64,000 nt of DNA from Curtobacterium salicis. Lineage in GTDB: Bacteria > Actinomycetota > Actinomycetes > Actinomycetales > Microbacteriaceae. The notes beneath the pieces were generated by a model that made no database searches, was not told the DNA's origin, and worked only from the letters and a program-made list of their open reading frames with translations. Both the position numbers and the translations under genes were made by a program. Shown one piece after another: positions 35,929 to 45,433 of the stretch. The DNA is taken from contig NZ_JAAOYO010000002.1 of the NCBI RefSeq assembly GCF_011759505.1, forward strand, positions 310,001 through 374,000. The letters run 5' to 3'. The stretch's first letter is position 1; every line of letters starts with the position of its first letter.

Positions 35929-37794
35929 ATGTGGGGAACGATGGGGATCGAGTTCGACGAGGCGGCCGCGTCACGGCTGGTCACCTGCCTGACCGAGGTG
36001 GCGCTGCACCTCCGCGCGAGCGGTGCCGGCCGACGGGCGAGCGCGGAGACCGCACTGCACGACTTCCACGGCGCGTACGCACGCCTGTTCGCGGCGGCGC
36101 GGACGGTCGAGTCCGAGGACCGGGTCCGGCTGACGAGGGCGCTCGAGGACCTCGCCGTCCAGCTGCACGTCGTCAACCGTCAGGCGGACGAGGAGCGCCG
36201 GCGACAGGAGGCTCGTGCCACGTGGCAGGAGCGCGAACGGGAACGGGACCGGGCCCTCCTCACCGTCGGAGCCCCGCTGCGGCCGACACTGGACTGGTCC
36301 AGCTGTCTCTGGGACCCGGAGCCGGCAGAGACCCCGGTCCGTCCGACACCGCTGACGGCGTCGTTCCGTGCGCGGACCCGGCCGCGGAGCAGCGGCGGCG
36401 GCGGGAGTGGCGCGGGTGGTCCGAGCGGTGCGGGCGGCCGGAGCGGTGCCGACCCTCGGCGCCTCCGCGAGTTCAGCGACTCGGCTCATGTGCAGGACGC
36501 GGCCACCGAACAGGACCTGACACGGGTCCGGAACGCGTGGGCGGGCTTCACCAGTCGGTGCAGTTGGGTCCCGGTCGACGAGGCCACCCTGCTCCTCGGG
36601 TTCGGGGACTACCTGGCCGAGAACGCCGAGGACGCCGCATGGGCGGCACGTATCGCAGACGCGTTCGCCGCCGCGGGTGGTCGCGTGTGCCTGGCGAACG
36701 GGACCCTCGACGTCGCCGGCACGTCGACCCTGCCAGCGGCACTCCGAGGAGCACTGGACCCGTCGGCGACGCCGGCCGAGGTCGCAGCGGCCTGGCGGGG
36801 ACTCGGGCTGTCGGAACACGACCTCCGCGCGCTCCCCCTGGCGACGAAGCTGCAGATCGCGAACCTCGACGGTGTCCCGGCTGCGGCGCGGGACATCGCC
36901 TCGCGCGCGGTCCTGACCACCGCGCTGGCGAACCCGGAGCGGGTGTACCGGATGCTCGGGCTGCCGTACACCTACGGGGCGGTGGGGATGGACGAGTTCC
37001 GTCGGCAGGTGGCGGCGTTGCGAGATGGGCTCAGGCGCGCGGACGAACTGGCGCGGACACTGCGACGGCCGACAACCCAAGTCGGCCAACTGATCGGGTT
37101 CGGTGCCTCGAACGGAGCGCTCGTGGCCGCCATCGCGCTCGGAGACCTGGACACGGCATCGAACGTCACGGTGAACGTACCGGGTGCGACGACCACGCTC
37201 GACAGCGCGGATGAGAAGGTCCGCGCCGCGAACAGTCTGATCGCTGCCACCCGCAGGGAAGACCGCCAGGCGTCATTCGCCGTCGTGTCGTGGTTCGGCT
37301 ACCGCGCCCCGGTCGCATCCGAGGTCCCCTCCCAGAGCCGAGCTTCTTCGGGCGGCGCGGACCTCGCGTCGTTCCTCGACGGCATCCACGAGAGCCGAGC
37401 CGGCAAGCCACCGCATGCGATGACCGTCCTGGGCCACTCCTACGGCTCGGCCACGGCAGCGGAAGGCCTCGCGCAGACACGGCACCGGATCGACTCCTTC
37501 GTCACGTACGGCTCGGTCGGGTTCACCACGACCACATGGCCCGAACACCTCAACGTCGGTCATGTCTTCGCGACGGAAGGCAGCGCCGATCACACAGCAG
37601 CGTTCGGCCGGATCGGCCGGACCGATCCTCGCGACATCACGGGCGTCGAGGTCTTCTCCGCTGACGCCGGTCCGGGCACGAAAGCGGTCACCGGCCACGA
37701 CATGTACCCGGATCGCGGCGTCGGGTACTTGTCGCCGGATGCCACGTCACAGCGCCACATCGCCGAGATCATCGCCATCGGGAGTCCCAGATGA
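35929..37794 (+). CDS. Large alpha/beta hydrolase, DUF1023 type, with helical N-terminal domain
   Basis: A 621-residue protein in three parts. Residues 1-110 are helical and become highly charged (RQADEERRRQEAR). A Gly/Ser-rich linker lies at about 150-170. Residues 330-621 are a DUF1023-like alpha/beta hydrolase with VAAIALGDLDTA, VTVNVPGATTT, a nucleophile elbow GHSYGS (Ser504) and FVTYGSVGF. No signal peptide is seen. The N-terminal layout recalls secretion-associated helical domains of this family, but no WXG motif was found. The stop overlaps the first lipoprotein start (ATGA). An ATG at 35941 is an alternative start. The substrate is unknown. Confidence 0.78.
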   Translation: MWGTMGIEFDEAAASRLVTCLTEVALHLRASGAGRRASAETALHDFHGAYARLFAAARTVESEDRVRLTRALEDLAVQLHVVNRQADEERRRQEARATWQERERERDRALLTVGAPLRPTLDWSSCLWDPEPAETPVRPTPLTASFRARTRPRSSGGGGSGAGGPSGAGGRSGADPRRLREFSDSAHVQDAATEQDLTRVRNAWAGFTSRCSWVPVDEATLLLGFGDYLAENAEDAAWAARIADAFAAAGGRVCLANGTLDVAGTSTLPAALRGALDPSATPAEVAAAWRGLGLSEHDLRALPLATKLQIANLDGVPAAARDIASRAVLTTALANPERVYRMLGLPYTYGAVGMDEFRRQVAALRDGLRRADELARTLRRPTTQVGQLIGFGASNGALVAAIALGDLDTASNVTVNVPGATTTLDSADEKVRAANSLIAATRREDRQASFAVVSWFGYRAPVASEVPSQSRASSGGADLASFLDGIHESRAGKPPHAMTVLGHSYGSATAAEGLAQTRHRIDSFVTYGSVGFTTTTWPEHLNVGHVFATEGSADHTAAFGRIGRTDPRDITGVEVFSADAGPGTKAVTGHDMYPDRGVGYLSPDATSQRHIAEIIAIGSPR

Positions 37795-38468
37795 ACCGCA
37801 CCACCACGATGCACCGCGCGATCGTCACCGCTCTCCTCGTCGTGGGGCTGGCGACCGGTTGCGCGCCAGGAGGACCAGAGATGCAGAAGGACGCCGCCGG
37901 ACTCACCCAGGAACAGGTCCGAGAGCTGACACTCCACCAGGAGTACGACCGCTACCGCGACCACTACCAACACATGCAACGGCTGCTCGAGGGAGCGCAG
38001 CTCGCCGTCCACGATGGCGAATGGGAATGGGTCGCCGGCGACGGAATCCCTGGGATCGGCGGCGACGGGGTCGCGCCCCTGCCCGGAGCAGACACAAAGA
38101 ACAGCTACTTCCTCACTTCTGGCCGTATCTGGATGCCGCCCGGCGCCACCGGCGCCGAGCGCGACCTCGACCCCATGATCGAGTACTTCGAACACCAGGG
38201 GTGGGCGATCGACCAACGCGCGATCTCCGACAGCTACGAAGTCTGGGCCAACACAGGCGACGGATGGCAGATCAACTACAGTCTCCGCACCAACGGGCGG
38301 TACTCCCTCGACGTCTACAGCGAATTGTTCTGGACCAACGACGCGCTCGACCTGTCGACGGCTGTGTACGGAAGGTCTGCGCTGCAGTGGCCGGACGACT
38401 CCGTCCCGGGCGAACACCCTGTCCCGCCATCATGGAAGTCGCCCATCATCAACCAGCCCGAGATCTGA
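37791..38468 (+). CDS. Lipoprotein paired with the hydrolase, copy 1
   Basis: A 225-residue protein with a lipoprotein signal peptide ending GLATGC. The exported part contains EQVRELTLHQEYDRYRDHY, a WEWVAGDGIPGIGGDG segment and a C-terminus ending SPIINQPEI. No known domain is recognised. It overlaps the hydrolase gene by 4 nt and is followed 2 nt later by a diverged copy. Codon choice is less GC-biased than in flanking genes (acaggcgacgga, tacagt), suggesting later acquisition or relaxed selection. It could be an envelope-anchored partner or inhibitor of the hydrolase; that is inference. Confidence 0.75.
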   Translation: MNRTTTMHRAIVTALLVVGLATGCAPGGPEMQKDAAGLTQEQVRELTLHQEYDRYRDHYQHMQRLLEGAQLAVHDGEWEWVAGDGIPGIGGDGVAPLPGADTKNSYFLTSGRIWMPPGATGAERDLDPMIEYFEHQGWAIDQRAISDSYEVWANTGDGWQINYSLRTNGRYSLDVYSELFWTNDALDLSTAVYGRSALQWPDDSVPGEHPVPPSWKSPIINQPEI

Positions 38469-38470
38469 CG

Positions 38471-39135
38471 ATGCGCCACCGATCGGCGCTCGTAGCCGTC
38501 GCTCTGACCGCCCTCGGGTTGGCCGGTTGCGCGGCAAGGGGCCAGAGATGCCGAAGGACGCCGCCGGACTCTCCCAAGAACAGGTCCACGCGATGACACT
38601 CCATGAGGAGTTCGATCGGTACCGCGACCGCTACGACCACATGCAGCGACTGCTTGCGGGGGCGCAGCTCGCTGTCCACGGCGGCGAGTGGCACTGGAAC
38701 GGCGGAGACGACATCCCCCAGATCGGCGGCGACGGCATGGCACCGTTGCCCGGCGCGGACACGCACAACACCTCCGCACTGACCTCGAGTCGCTCGTACG
38801 ACCCCGAAGGCGCAGAGGGAGCCAAGTCAGATCTCGATCCGATGCTCGACTCCTTCGCCGCGAACAACTGGAGCTCCCACGTCGAACGGGTCGGGCCTAC
38901 CTCCTACCTCGACGGTTTCACCAGCGACGGCTGGCGTGTCGAGTACCTCGTCCGACGGAGTGGTCATCACTCGCTGACGGTCTCCAGCGACCTGTTCTGG
39001 ACCAACGACGACGATGCCCTCTCGGAAGCAGTCGGGAGCCGTGCCGCCGGACTGCACCCCCGGAGTTCGAGGCCCGGCGAGTACCCCGATCCGCCGACAT
39101 GGGACTCCCCGATCATCAGCCCTCCGAAGATCTGA
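38471..39135 (+). pseudogene. Lipoprotein copy 2, frameshifted after the lipobox
   Basis: The signal peptide MRHRSALVAVALTALGLAGC is in one frame (ATG 38471, closing at 38596). The mature part matches copy 1 but is in another frame, open to 39135 (KDAAGLSQEQVHAMTLHEEF and onward, ending SPIISPPKI). Comparison with copy 1 places the change in the GGGG run at 38537-38541: copy 1 has 18 nt between the lipobox Cys codon and GAG, copy 2 has 17. One missing G breaks the gene. The rest of the mature frame has no stop, so the event is recent, a slippage switch or a sequencing error. A TTG at 38527 could start a cytosolic form. Confidence 0.7.
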
Positions 39136-39147
39136 GCCGCACCGCGA

Positions 39148-39196
39148 GACGGACGGGAGGCGCTCCGCATGTCATGCGCACCGCCTCCCGTCCGTC
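39148..39196. terminator. Terminator between lipoprotein pair and ABC operon
   Basis: Perfect 15-bp inverted repeat, 39148-39162 with 39182-39196, 19-nt loop, between convergent genes. It contains the recurrent GGGAGGC core. Confidence 0.85.
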
Positions 39197-39201
39197 CCCG
39201 G

Positions 39202-41439
39202 TCACGCCGCGATCGACGCGACCTTCTCCGGGTAGTGGCAGGCCGCGCGGTGGTCCACGTCCTCGCCCCGGCGGGGCGCCTTCTCCGGTTCTTCCGTCTC
39301 GCAGCGACGCCGTTCCGCCTCGGGCAGGATCGCGTAGAGCGGGCAGCGTGACCGGAACCGGCAGCCGGTCGGTCGATCGGTCGGGCTGGGCGGGTCCCCC
39401 GGCAGCAGGATCGTCGTCCGCGAGCGCTCGATGACGGGATCGGGCACCGGAACGGCGGACATGAGTGCTGCCGTGTAGGGGTGCATCGGCCGTTCGAAGA
39501 CCTCGTCGACGGCACCCTCCTCGACCGTGCGGCCGAGGTACATGACGCTGACCCGGTCGGCGACGTGCCGGATGACGGACAGGTCGTGCGAGACGAACAG
39601 GTACGACAGTCCCAGGCGCGCCTTGAGCTCGGCGAGCAGGTTGAGCACGCCGGCCTGGATCGACACGTCGAGGGCCGAGACCGGTTCGTCGAGGACGACG
39701 AGGTCGGGCTCCACCGCGAGGGCACGGGCGATCGAGATGCGCTGCCGCTGCCCGCCGGAGAACTCGTGGGGGTAGCGGTCGGCCTCGGCGGCCTGCAGCC
39801 CGACCAGGCCGAGCAGTTCCGGCACGCGCTCGTCGATCCGGGAGGCCGGGGCGCCGATCGCACGGAGGGGCTCGGCGATGACGTCGAAGACGGACATGCG
39901 CGGGTCGAGGCTGGCGGACGGGTCCTGGAACACCATCGAGATGCGCTGGCGCAGGGCTCGCGTGCCCGCCGCTCCGTGCGCGGTGGCATCGGCGAGCGAC
40001 TCCCCGAACAGCTCGACGGTGCCCGCTTCGGGTCGTTCGAGGTCCATCAGCTGGTGCAGCGTGGTCGACTTGCCGGACCCGGATTCGCCGACCAGGCCGA
40101 GGGTCTCACCGCGACGGATGTCGAGGTCGACCCCGTCGACGGCGTAGACGTCGCCGACCTTCCGACGGAAGACGGCGCCCTTGACGAGCGGGAACGTCTT
40201 GGTGAGGCCCTCGACGTGGACGACGGGCTCCCGGTCGGTGCGCGCGGCCTCGACAGCGGCTGCGTGGTCGGGGATGACCGGCAGCGCGAAGATCCGGCCG
40301 GCGTCCGCGTGTGCGGCGGCGACCTCGGCGGTGCGGTGGCAGGCGGCGGTGTGCCCGGCCGCCCGCAGCGGGAGCGAGGTGCCGGCGGTGACGGCGCCGC
40401 TCCCGGTGTCCGTGTCCGTGTCGGTGGCGATGCCGGCGGCCGCGTCGACGGCTGCGACGCCGATCCCCACCGGCGGTGCCAGGACCGGTTCGGTCGAACG
40501 GCAGACCTCGCTGACCAGCGGGCAACGAGCCGCGAAGGGGCAGGCGTCCGGCAGGTCGATGAGCGACGGCGGCGAGCCGGGGATCGGCACGAGCGGCGAC
40601 CGGTCGGTGGCGTCGAGTCGCGGGAGGGCCCCGATGAGGCCGATCGTGTACGGCATCCGCGGGCGAGCGAACAGTTCCTCGGCGGTCGCCGTCTCGACGA
40701 TGCGGCCGGCGTACATGACCGCGATCCGGTCGGCGATGCCCGCGATGACGCCGAGGTCGTGGCTGACGAACACCAGGGCGGCACCGGTCTCGCGCTGGGC
40801 CGTCCGGAGCACCTCGATGATCTGGGCCTGGATCGTGACGTCGAGTGCGGTGGTGGGCTCGTCGGCCAGGATCACGTCGGGGTCGTTGGCCATCGCCATC
40901 GCGATCATCGCGCGCTGCCGCATGCCGCCGGAGAACTCGTGGGGGAAGGCGTCGACACGACGCGCGGGCTCGGGGATCCCGACGAGCTCGAGGAGCTCGA
41001 TCGCGCGGGCCCGTGCCTCGGCCTTCGAGGCGCCGCGGTGCAGTCGGACGGTCTCCGCGATCTGGTCACCGATCGTGTACACCGGCGTGAACGCGGACAG
41101 CGGGTCCTGGAAGACCATCGCCACCTTGTCACCGCGCAGTCGACTCATCTGCTTGTCCGAACGGCCGAGGAGCTCCTCGCCGTCGAGTTCGACGGAGCCG
41201 GTGACCTTGGTGGTGTCGGGCAGCAGTCCGAGGACGGCCATGCTCGTCACCGACTTGCCGGACCCGGACTCCCCGACGATGCCGAGCACCTCGCCACGTC
41301 GGAGCTCGAGGTCGACACCCCGGACGGCGTGCACGGTCCCCCGCGGTGTCGGGAAGCGCACGTGCAGGTCGCGGACGCGCAGGATCGGCTCGGTGGTGGT
41401 CGTCGGCGTCGCGGCCGACCCGTTCGTGATGGTGCTCAT
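39202..41439 (-). CDS. Peptide ABC importer, fused double ATPase (DppD-DppF type), system 1
   Basis: A 745-residue fusion of two ABC ATPases. First: Walker A VGESGSGKSVTS, signature HEFSGGMRQRA, Walker B ILADEPTTALD. Second: VGESGSGKSTTL, HEFSGGQRQRI, LVVLDEPVSALD. Each half ends with an oligopeptide-transporter C-terminal domain containing cysteines (ACPFAARCPLVSEVC and CRFRSRCPLYAILP), as in DppD/OppD-type ATPases. The linker between the halves (about 330-420) is Ala-rich with a TDTDTDTGSG stretch. It powers the permeases encoded just upstream. Confidence 0.93.
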   Translation of the reverse strand: MSTITNGSAATPTTTTEPILRVRDLHVRFPTPRGTVHAVRGVDLELRRGEVLGIVGESGSGKSVTSMAVLGLLPDTTKVTGSVELDGEELLGRSDKQMSRLRGDKVAMVFQDPLSAFTPVYTIGDQIAETVRLHRGASKAEARARAIELLELVGIPEPARRVDAFPHEFSGGMRQRAMIAMAMANDPDVILADEPTTALDVTIQAQIIEVLRTAQRETGAALVFVSHDLGVIAGIADRIAVMYAGRIVETATAEELFARPRMPYTIGLIGALPRLDATDRSPLVPIPGSPPSLIDLPDACPFAARCPLVSEVCRSTEPVLAPPVGIGVAAVDAAAGIATDTDTDTGSGAVTAGTSLPLRAAGHTAACHRTAEVAAAHADAGRIFALPVIPDHAAAVEAARTDREPVVHVEGLTKTFPLVKGAVFRRKVGDVYAVDGVDLDIRRGETLGLVGESGSGKSTTLHQLMDLERPEAGTVELFGESLADATAHGAAGTRALRQRISMVFQDPSASLDPRMSVFDVIAEPLRAIGAPASRIDERVPELLGLVGLQAAEADRYPHEFSGGQRQRISIARALAVEPDLVVLDEPVSALDVSIQAGVLNLLAELKARLGLSYLFVSHDLSVIRHVADRVSVMYLGRTVEEGAVDEVFERPMHPYTAALMSAVPVPDPVIERSRTTILLPGDPPSPTDRPTGCRFRSRCPLYAILPEAERRRCETEEPEKAPRRGEDVDHRAACHYPEKVASIAA

Positions 41440-41467
41440 GCTGCTTCCCCGGTCGTCAGTGCGGCGG

Positions 41468-42478
41468 TCATACGCCGGAGCCGGCCTGTGTGTTCAACGC
41501 GGCCACGTCCACGGCCGCCTGGTTCTGGTCCCGACGGCGGTTGCGCTTCTCGCGCTTGCCGGTCGTCGAGGTCGGGTCGAGTGCGTCGCGCAGGCCGTCA
41601 CCGATCAGGTTCGCCGCGATCGCGAAGACGACGAGCGCACTCGCCGCGAAGTAGAACAGCCACGGGCTGGTGAGCGCGTTGTCCTGGTTCTGCGCGATGA
41701 GCGTCCCGAGTGAGACGTCGGGCGCCTGCACGCCGAAGCCGAAGTAGCTCAGGGTCGTCTCGCCGAGCACCGCGGTCGCGACCTGGATCGTGCCGTCGAT
41801 GATGAGGAACGAGGCGACGTTCGGCAGGATGTGCCGGAAGATGATCCGGAACGGGCCGATCCCCATGTAGCGGGCAGCTCGCACGAACTCGCGCTCCTTG
41901 ACGGACAGCGTCATCGCCCGCACCACGCGAGCGGTGATCATCCAGCCGAACAGCGTGATGAGCACGACCAGCACGAGCCACCCGGCGTTCTGGATGCGCG
42001 GGCTGATGATCGCGATGATGAGGAACGACGGCAGCACGAGCAGCATGTCGACGAAGAACATCACGATGCGGTCGACCCAGCCGCCGAAGTACCCGGCAGC
42101 GGCCCCCGTGATCGCGGCGATGGCGGTCGAGAACACCGCGACGAGCAGGCCGATCAGCAGGCTCTTCTGCATGCCGCGGGCGGTCTGGGCGAAGACGTCC
42201 TGGCCGATGCCGTTCGTGCCGAACCAGTGCGCGGCGCTCGGCGGCCGGGTGAACGACGTGTAGTCGATCTCCGAGTACTGCCAGGGGCTCAGCAGCGGGC
42301 CGAGGAACGCGAAGGCGAAGAGGAGCACGATGACGACGACGCCGATGCCGGCACCACGGTTCATGAACAGCCGACGCGTGGTCTGCAGGAACCGGTTGCC
42401 CTGCCGCTTCGGGCGGGCCGGGGTGTCGCTCCGCGCGACGAGCGTCGGGTCGACGGGTTCGATCCTGGTGTCGGTCAT
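41468..42478 (-). CDS. Peptide ABC importer permease (DppC type), system 1
   Basis: A 336-residue inner-membrane permease with about six helices. The EAA-type loop is VREFVRAARYMGIGP-like (KEREFVRAARYMGIGPFRI). It starts with a soluble N-terminus and a first helix GVVVIVLLFAFAFLGPLL, and ends in a charged tail (GKREKRNRRRDQ). It pairs with the DppB-type permease whose stop lies 1 nt before this ATG, and with the fused ATPase downstream. Confidence 0.93.
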   Translation of the reverse strand: MTDTRIEPVDPTLVARSDTPARPKRQGNRFLQTTRRLFMNRGAGIGVVVIVLLFAFAFLGPLLSPWQYSEIDYTSFTRPPSAAHWFGTNGIGQDVFAQTARGMQKSLLIGLLVAVFSTAIAAITGAAAGYFGGWVDRIVMFFVDMLLVLPSFLIIAIISPRIQNAGWLVLVVLITLFGWMITARVVRAMTLSVKEREFVRAARYMGIGPFRIIFRHILPNVASFLIIDGTIQVATAVLGETTLSYFGFGVQAPDVSLGTLIAQNQDNALTSPWLFYFAASALVVFAIAANLIGDGLRDALDPTSTTGKREKRNRRRDQNQAAVDVAALNTQAGSGV

Positions 42479-42479
42479 G

Positions 42480-43475
42480 TCATGCCCTCCTGACGCGCGG
42501 GTCCAGCGCGGCGGTCGCGACGTCGGCGAGGAAGCCGGCGATGAGCACCACCACCGCGGCGAACAGCGTGTACGCCGTCACGACGTTGACGTCGTTGCCG
42601 TTCACCGCGTCGATGAACCACGAGCCGAGCCCGTTCCACGCGAAGATCTTCTCGGTCAGGGTGGCCCCGGTCAGGATCCCGAGGAACCCGTAGGCGAACA
42701 GGGTGGTCATCGGGATGAGTGCGGTCCGCAGGCCGTGCTTGAAGGTGGCGCGGCCCCGCGTGAGCCCCTTCGCCCGCGCCGTCCGGAGGAAGTCCGAGCC
42801 GAGGACGTCGAGCATCGTCGCCCGCTGGTACCGGCTGTAGATCGCGATGAGGCCGAGGGCGATGGAGATCGTCGGCAGCAGCAGGTGCGCGCCGCGGTCC
42901 ACCAGCAGGGTCCACGATGACCCGTCGAGTCCCGGCGTGGCCTCACCGGTGAAGTTGATGAGTTGACTGCCGGCGTCCTGGTTGAGCTTGGTCGCACTGA
43001 TCTTCAGGAACACCGCGGTCAGGAACACGGGCGTCGAGAACAGGAGGATCGAGATTGCCGCACTCACCCGGTCCGAGATCCGGTACTGCCGGATCGCGTT
43101 CCAGACGCCGACGAGCACGCCGAGCACGATGCCCGCGACCGAGCCGACGAGCAGCAGCCGGAGGCTCACCCCGAGCCGCGGGAAGAACTGCTCGTTCACC
43201 GGACGGTCCTGGATCGTCTGCCCGAGGTCCCCGTGCACGACCCCGTCGAGCCAGTGCGTGTACCGGATCACCACCGGGGTCTTGTCGTTCACGCCGATGT
43301 CGTCGAGCTTGGCGTCGATGACCTGCGCTGACGGCGCGGGGTTCCGCTGCGCGTAGACGGAGCGGGGGCTGAACGTCGCTGACGCGAGGAAGTAGGTCAG
43401 CGAGGTCGCGAGGAACACGAGCACGACGTAGTACACGAATCGACGCGCCAGGAAGCGGATCATGGAGGCCACCAT
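42480..43475 (-). CDS. Peptide ABC importer permease (DppB type), system 1
   Basis: A 331-residue inner-membrane permease: MIRFLARRFVYYVVLVFLA at the N-terminus, about six helices and the EAA-type loop FLRTARAKGLTRGRATFKHG. The ATG at 43475 has GAGG a few nt upstream; an internal ATG at 43463 is the alternative. It heads the minus-strand operon B-C-DF. The substrate-binding protein of this system is encoded divergently, so one 132-bp region controls both units. Confidence 0.92.
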   Translation of the reverse strand: MVASMIRFLARRFVYYVVLVFLATSLTYFLASATFSPRSVYAQRNPAPSAQVIDAKLDDIGVNDKTPVVIRYTHWLDGVVHGDLGQTIQDRPVNEQFFPRLGVSLRLLLVGSVAGIVLGVLVGVWNAIRQYRISDRVSAAISILLFSTPVFLTAVFLKISATKLNQDAGSQLINFTGEATPGLDGSSWTLLVDRGAHLLLPTISIALGLIAIYSRYQRATMLDVLGSDFLRTARAKGLTRGRATFKHGLRTALIPMTTLFAYGFLGILTGATLTEKIFAWNGLGSWFIDAVNGNDVNVVTAYTLFAAVVVLIAGFLADVATAALDPRVRRA

Positions 43476-43574
43476 AGAGCCTCGTTTGTTTCCGGTACAT
43501 GTCGCGCCCCGCCCGGGCTCGTAACGAAAGTACGTCGGATGCAGAAAACGCCCTCTACCCCCGCTGGGGGGCCC

Positions 43575-43600
43575 TAGGCTCAACGTCAACTTCCAGAGGG
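43575..43600 (+). promoter_or_regulatory. Promoter -10 and ribosome-binding site of binding-protein gene, system 1
   Basis: TAGGCT (43575-43580) is a good -10, and AGAGGG (43595-43600) lies 7 nt before the ATG. Unlike the leaderless genes of this window, this message has a leader with a strong ribosome-binding site. Confidence 0.55.
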
Positions 43601-43607
43601 GAACCAA

Positions 43608-45290
43608 ATGAAGCACAGGAAAGTCCTCGTGGTGACGGCGGCCCTCGCCGGCATCGCACTCGCCGTGACCGGCTGCTCCGGCGGATCGGGTGGATCCGGC
43701 GGATCGTCGTCGAACGACTCCGGTAAGAAGACGCTGCCGACCTCGGCGCAGATCAACCCGAAGCCCGTCTCGGACCTGGAGGACGGCGGCACGCTGCGTC
43801 TCCCGATCTCGCAGTGGGTCTCGCAGTGGAACTACAACGAGGTGGACGGCCCGCTGGTCGACGCATCGACGATCGAACAGGCGACGATGCCGTTCATCTA
43901 CACGATCGACGGCAAGGGTGCACCCACCCTGAACACCGACTACGTCTCGAAGGCCGAGGTCACGAGCGACGACCCGCTCACGATCTCGTACACGATCAAC
44001 GACCAGGCCAAGTGGAACGACGGCTCGGAGATCACCTGGCGTGACTTCGAGAACGAGTGGAAGACCACCAACGGCACGGACAAGGACTACCTCATCGCCG
44101 GGTCCACCGGCTACGAGGACATCGACTCCGTCACCAAGGGTGCGACCGACAAGGACGTCGTGGTCAAGTTCGGCACGCCGTTCTCGGACTGGAAGTCGCT
44201 GTTCAGCCCGCTCTACCCGGCCAGCCAGACCAGCACGCCGGACCAGTTCAACAACGGCTACAAGGGCAAGGTGCCCGTGTCGTCCGGCCCGTACGAGATC
44301 ACCGACCTCAACGAGACCGCCGGCACCGTCACGATGAAGCCGGACACGAACTGGTGGGGCGACAAGCCGAAGCTCGACCAGGTGATCTTCCGGTCCCTCG
44401 ACGGCAACGCCGATGTGGACGCGTACCTCAACAAGGAGATCGACTCCGTCCTGACGACGACGTCGGAGCGCTTCGACCGGGTGAAGAAGGCGAAGAGCAC
44501 GAAGATCCTCGCTTCGACCTCGGCGCAGTACACGCACGTCGACTTCTCGACGAACGGCCTGCTCAAGGACAAGCAGCTCCGGCTGGCGATCCAGCACGCC
44601 GTGAACCGTGACGCCCTGGCCCAGGTCATCGGCGGGACCCTGCCCTACAAGCTCGGCACGCTCGACAACCACCTGTTCCTGTCCACCGACAAGGGCTACA
44701 AGTCGAACATCAAGCCGAACGCGACCTTCGACGTCGAGAAGGCGAAGAAGCTGTTGGACGACGACGGCTGGAAGACCGACGGCACCTACCGCTCGAAGGG
44801 CGGCAAGCAGCTGGCGATCGCCATCACGATCCCGTCGGGTGCCCCGGTCTCGCAGCAGCTCGCCCAGGTCATGCAGCAGCAGCTGAAGGAGATCGGCGTG
44901 AAGCTCACCCTGAAGTCGGTCGCCACCGACGACTTCTTCGAGCAGTACGTCACCCCGGGCAACTACGACATGACGATCTTCGTCTGGGGCGGCACGGGCT
45001 TCCACTCCAGCTCGGCGACGATCTACACCTCGGGTGCCACCGGCCAGAACTACGGCCGTGTCAGCTCGGGCGCGATCGACAAGCTGACGAAGCAGGCGCT
45101 CTCCGAGCCGGACTCGGACAAGGCGAACGCCATCTGGAACAAGATCGACGAGCAGGTCTGGTCGATCGGGCACTCGATGCCGATCACCGCGAAGCCCGCG
45201 CTGGTCGCGCAGAACCCGAAGCTCGCCAACTACGGCGCGTTCGCGGGTGCGCAGAACATCGACTGGACGAAGGTCGGCTTCACCAAGTAG
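43608..45290 (+). CDS. Peptide ABC importer substrate-binding lipoprotein, system 1
   Basis: A 560-residue family 5 extracellular solute-binding protein. The lipoprotein signal ends LAVTGC (cysteine near residue 23), followed by a GGSGGSGGSS spacer. Family patterns include SGPYEITDLNETAGTV, LRLAIQHAVNRDALAQVI and LLDDDGWKTDG. It captures peptides or related solutes at the outer face and delivers them to the DppB/DppC-type permeases encoded divergently. The spacing Ser/Gly linker is typical of Gram-positive lipoproteins. Confidence 0.94.
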   Translation: MKHRKVLVVTAALAGIALAVTGCSGGSGGSGGSSSNDSGKKTLPTSAQINPKPVSDLEDGGTLRLPISQWVSQWNYNEVDGPLVDASTIEQATMPFIYTIDGKGAPTLNTDYVSKAEVTSDDPLTISYTINDQAKWNDGSEITWRDFENEWKTTNGTDKDYLIAGSTGYEDIDSVTKGATDKDVVVKFGTPFSDWKSLFSPLYPASQTSTPDQFNNGYKGKVPVSSGPYEITDLNETAGTVTMKPDTNWWGDKPKLDQVIFRSLDGNADVDAYLNKEIDSVLTTTSERFDRVKKAKSTKILASTSAQYTHVDFSTNGLLKDKQLRLAIQHAVNRDALAQVIGGTLPYKLGTLDNHLFLSTDKGYKSNIKPNATFDVEKAKKLLDDDGWKTDGTYRSKGGKQLAIAITIPSGAPVSQQLAQVMQQQLKEIGVKLTLKSVATDDFFEQYVTPGNYDMTIFVWGGTGFHSSSATIYTSGATGQNYGRVSSGAIDKLTKQALSEPDSDKANAIWNKIDEQVWSIGHSMPITAKPALVAQNPKLANYGAFAGAQNIDWTKVGFTK

Positions 45291-45312
45291 CCACCGTCTG
45301 AGGGTCGGGAGC

Positions 45313-45339
45313 GGGGCCGGGCGCAGTGCGTCCGGCCCC
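45313..45339 (+). terminator. Terminator after binding-protein gene, system 1
   Basis: 13-bp inverted repeat with one mismatch, 45313-45325 with 45327-45339, followed by TTCTCTC. Confidence 0.7.
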
Positions 45340-45433
45340 TTCTCTCGTCCGCGCTCGATCCGGTGTGCGCTCTCGCAGCACATCCTCGGTGCGGTCCCCG
45401 TCACCTCCGCTGCCCGGACCGTACTGTTGCCCC

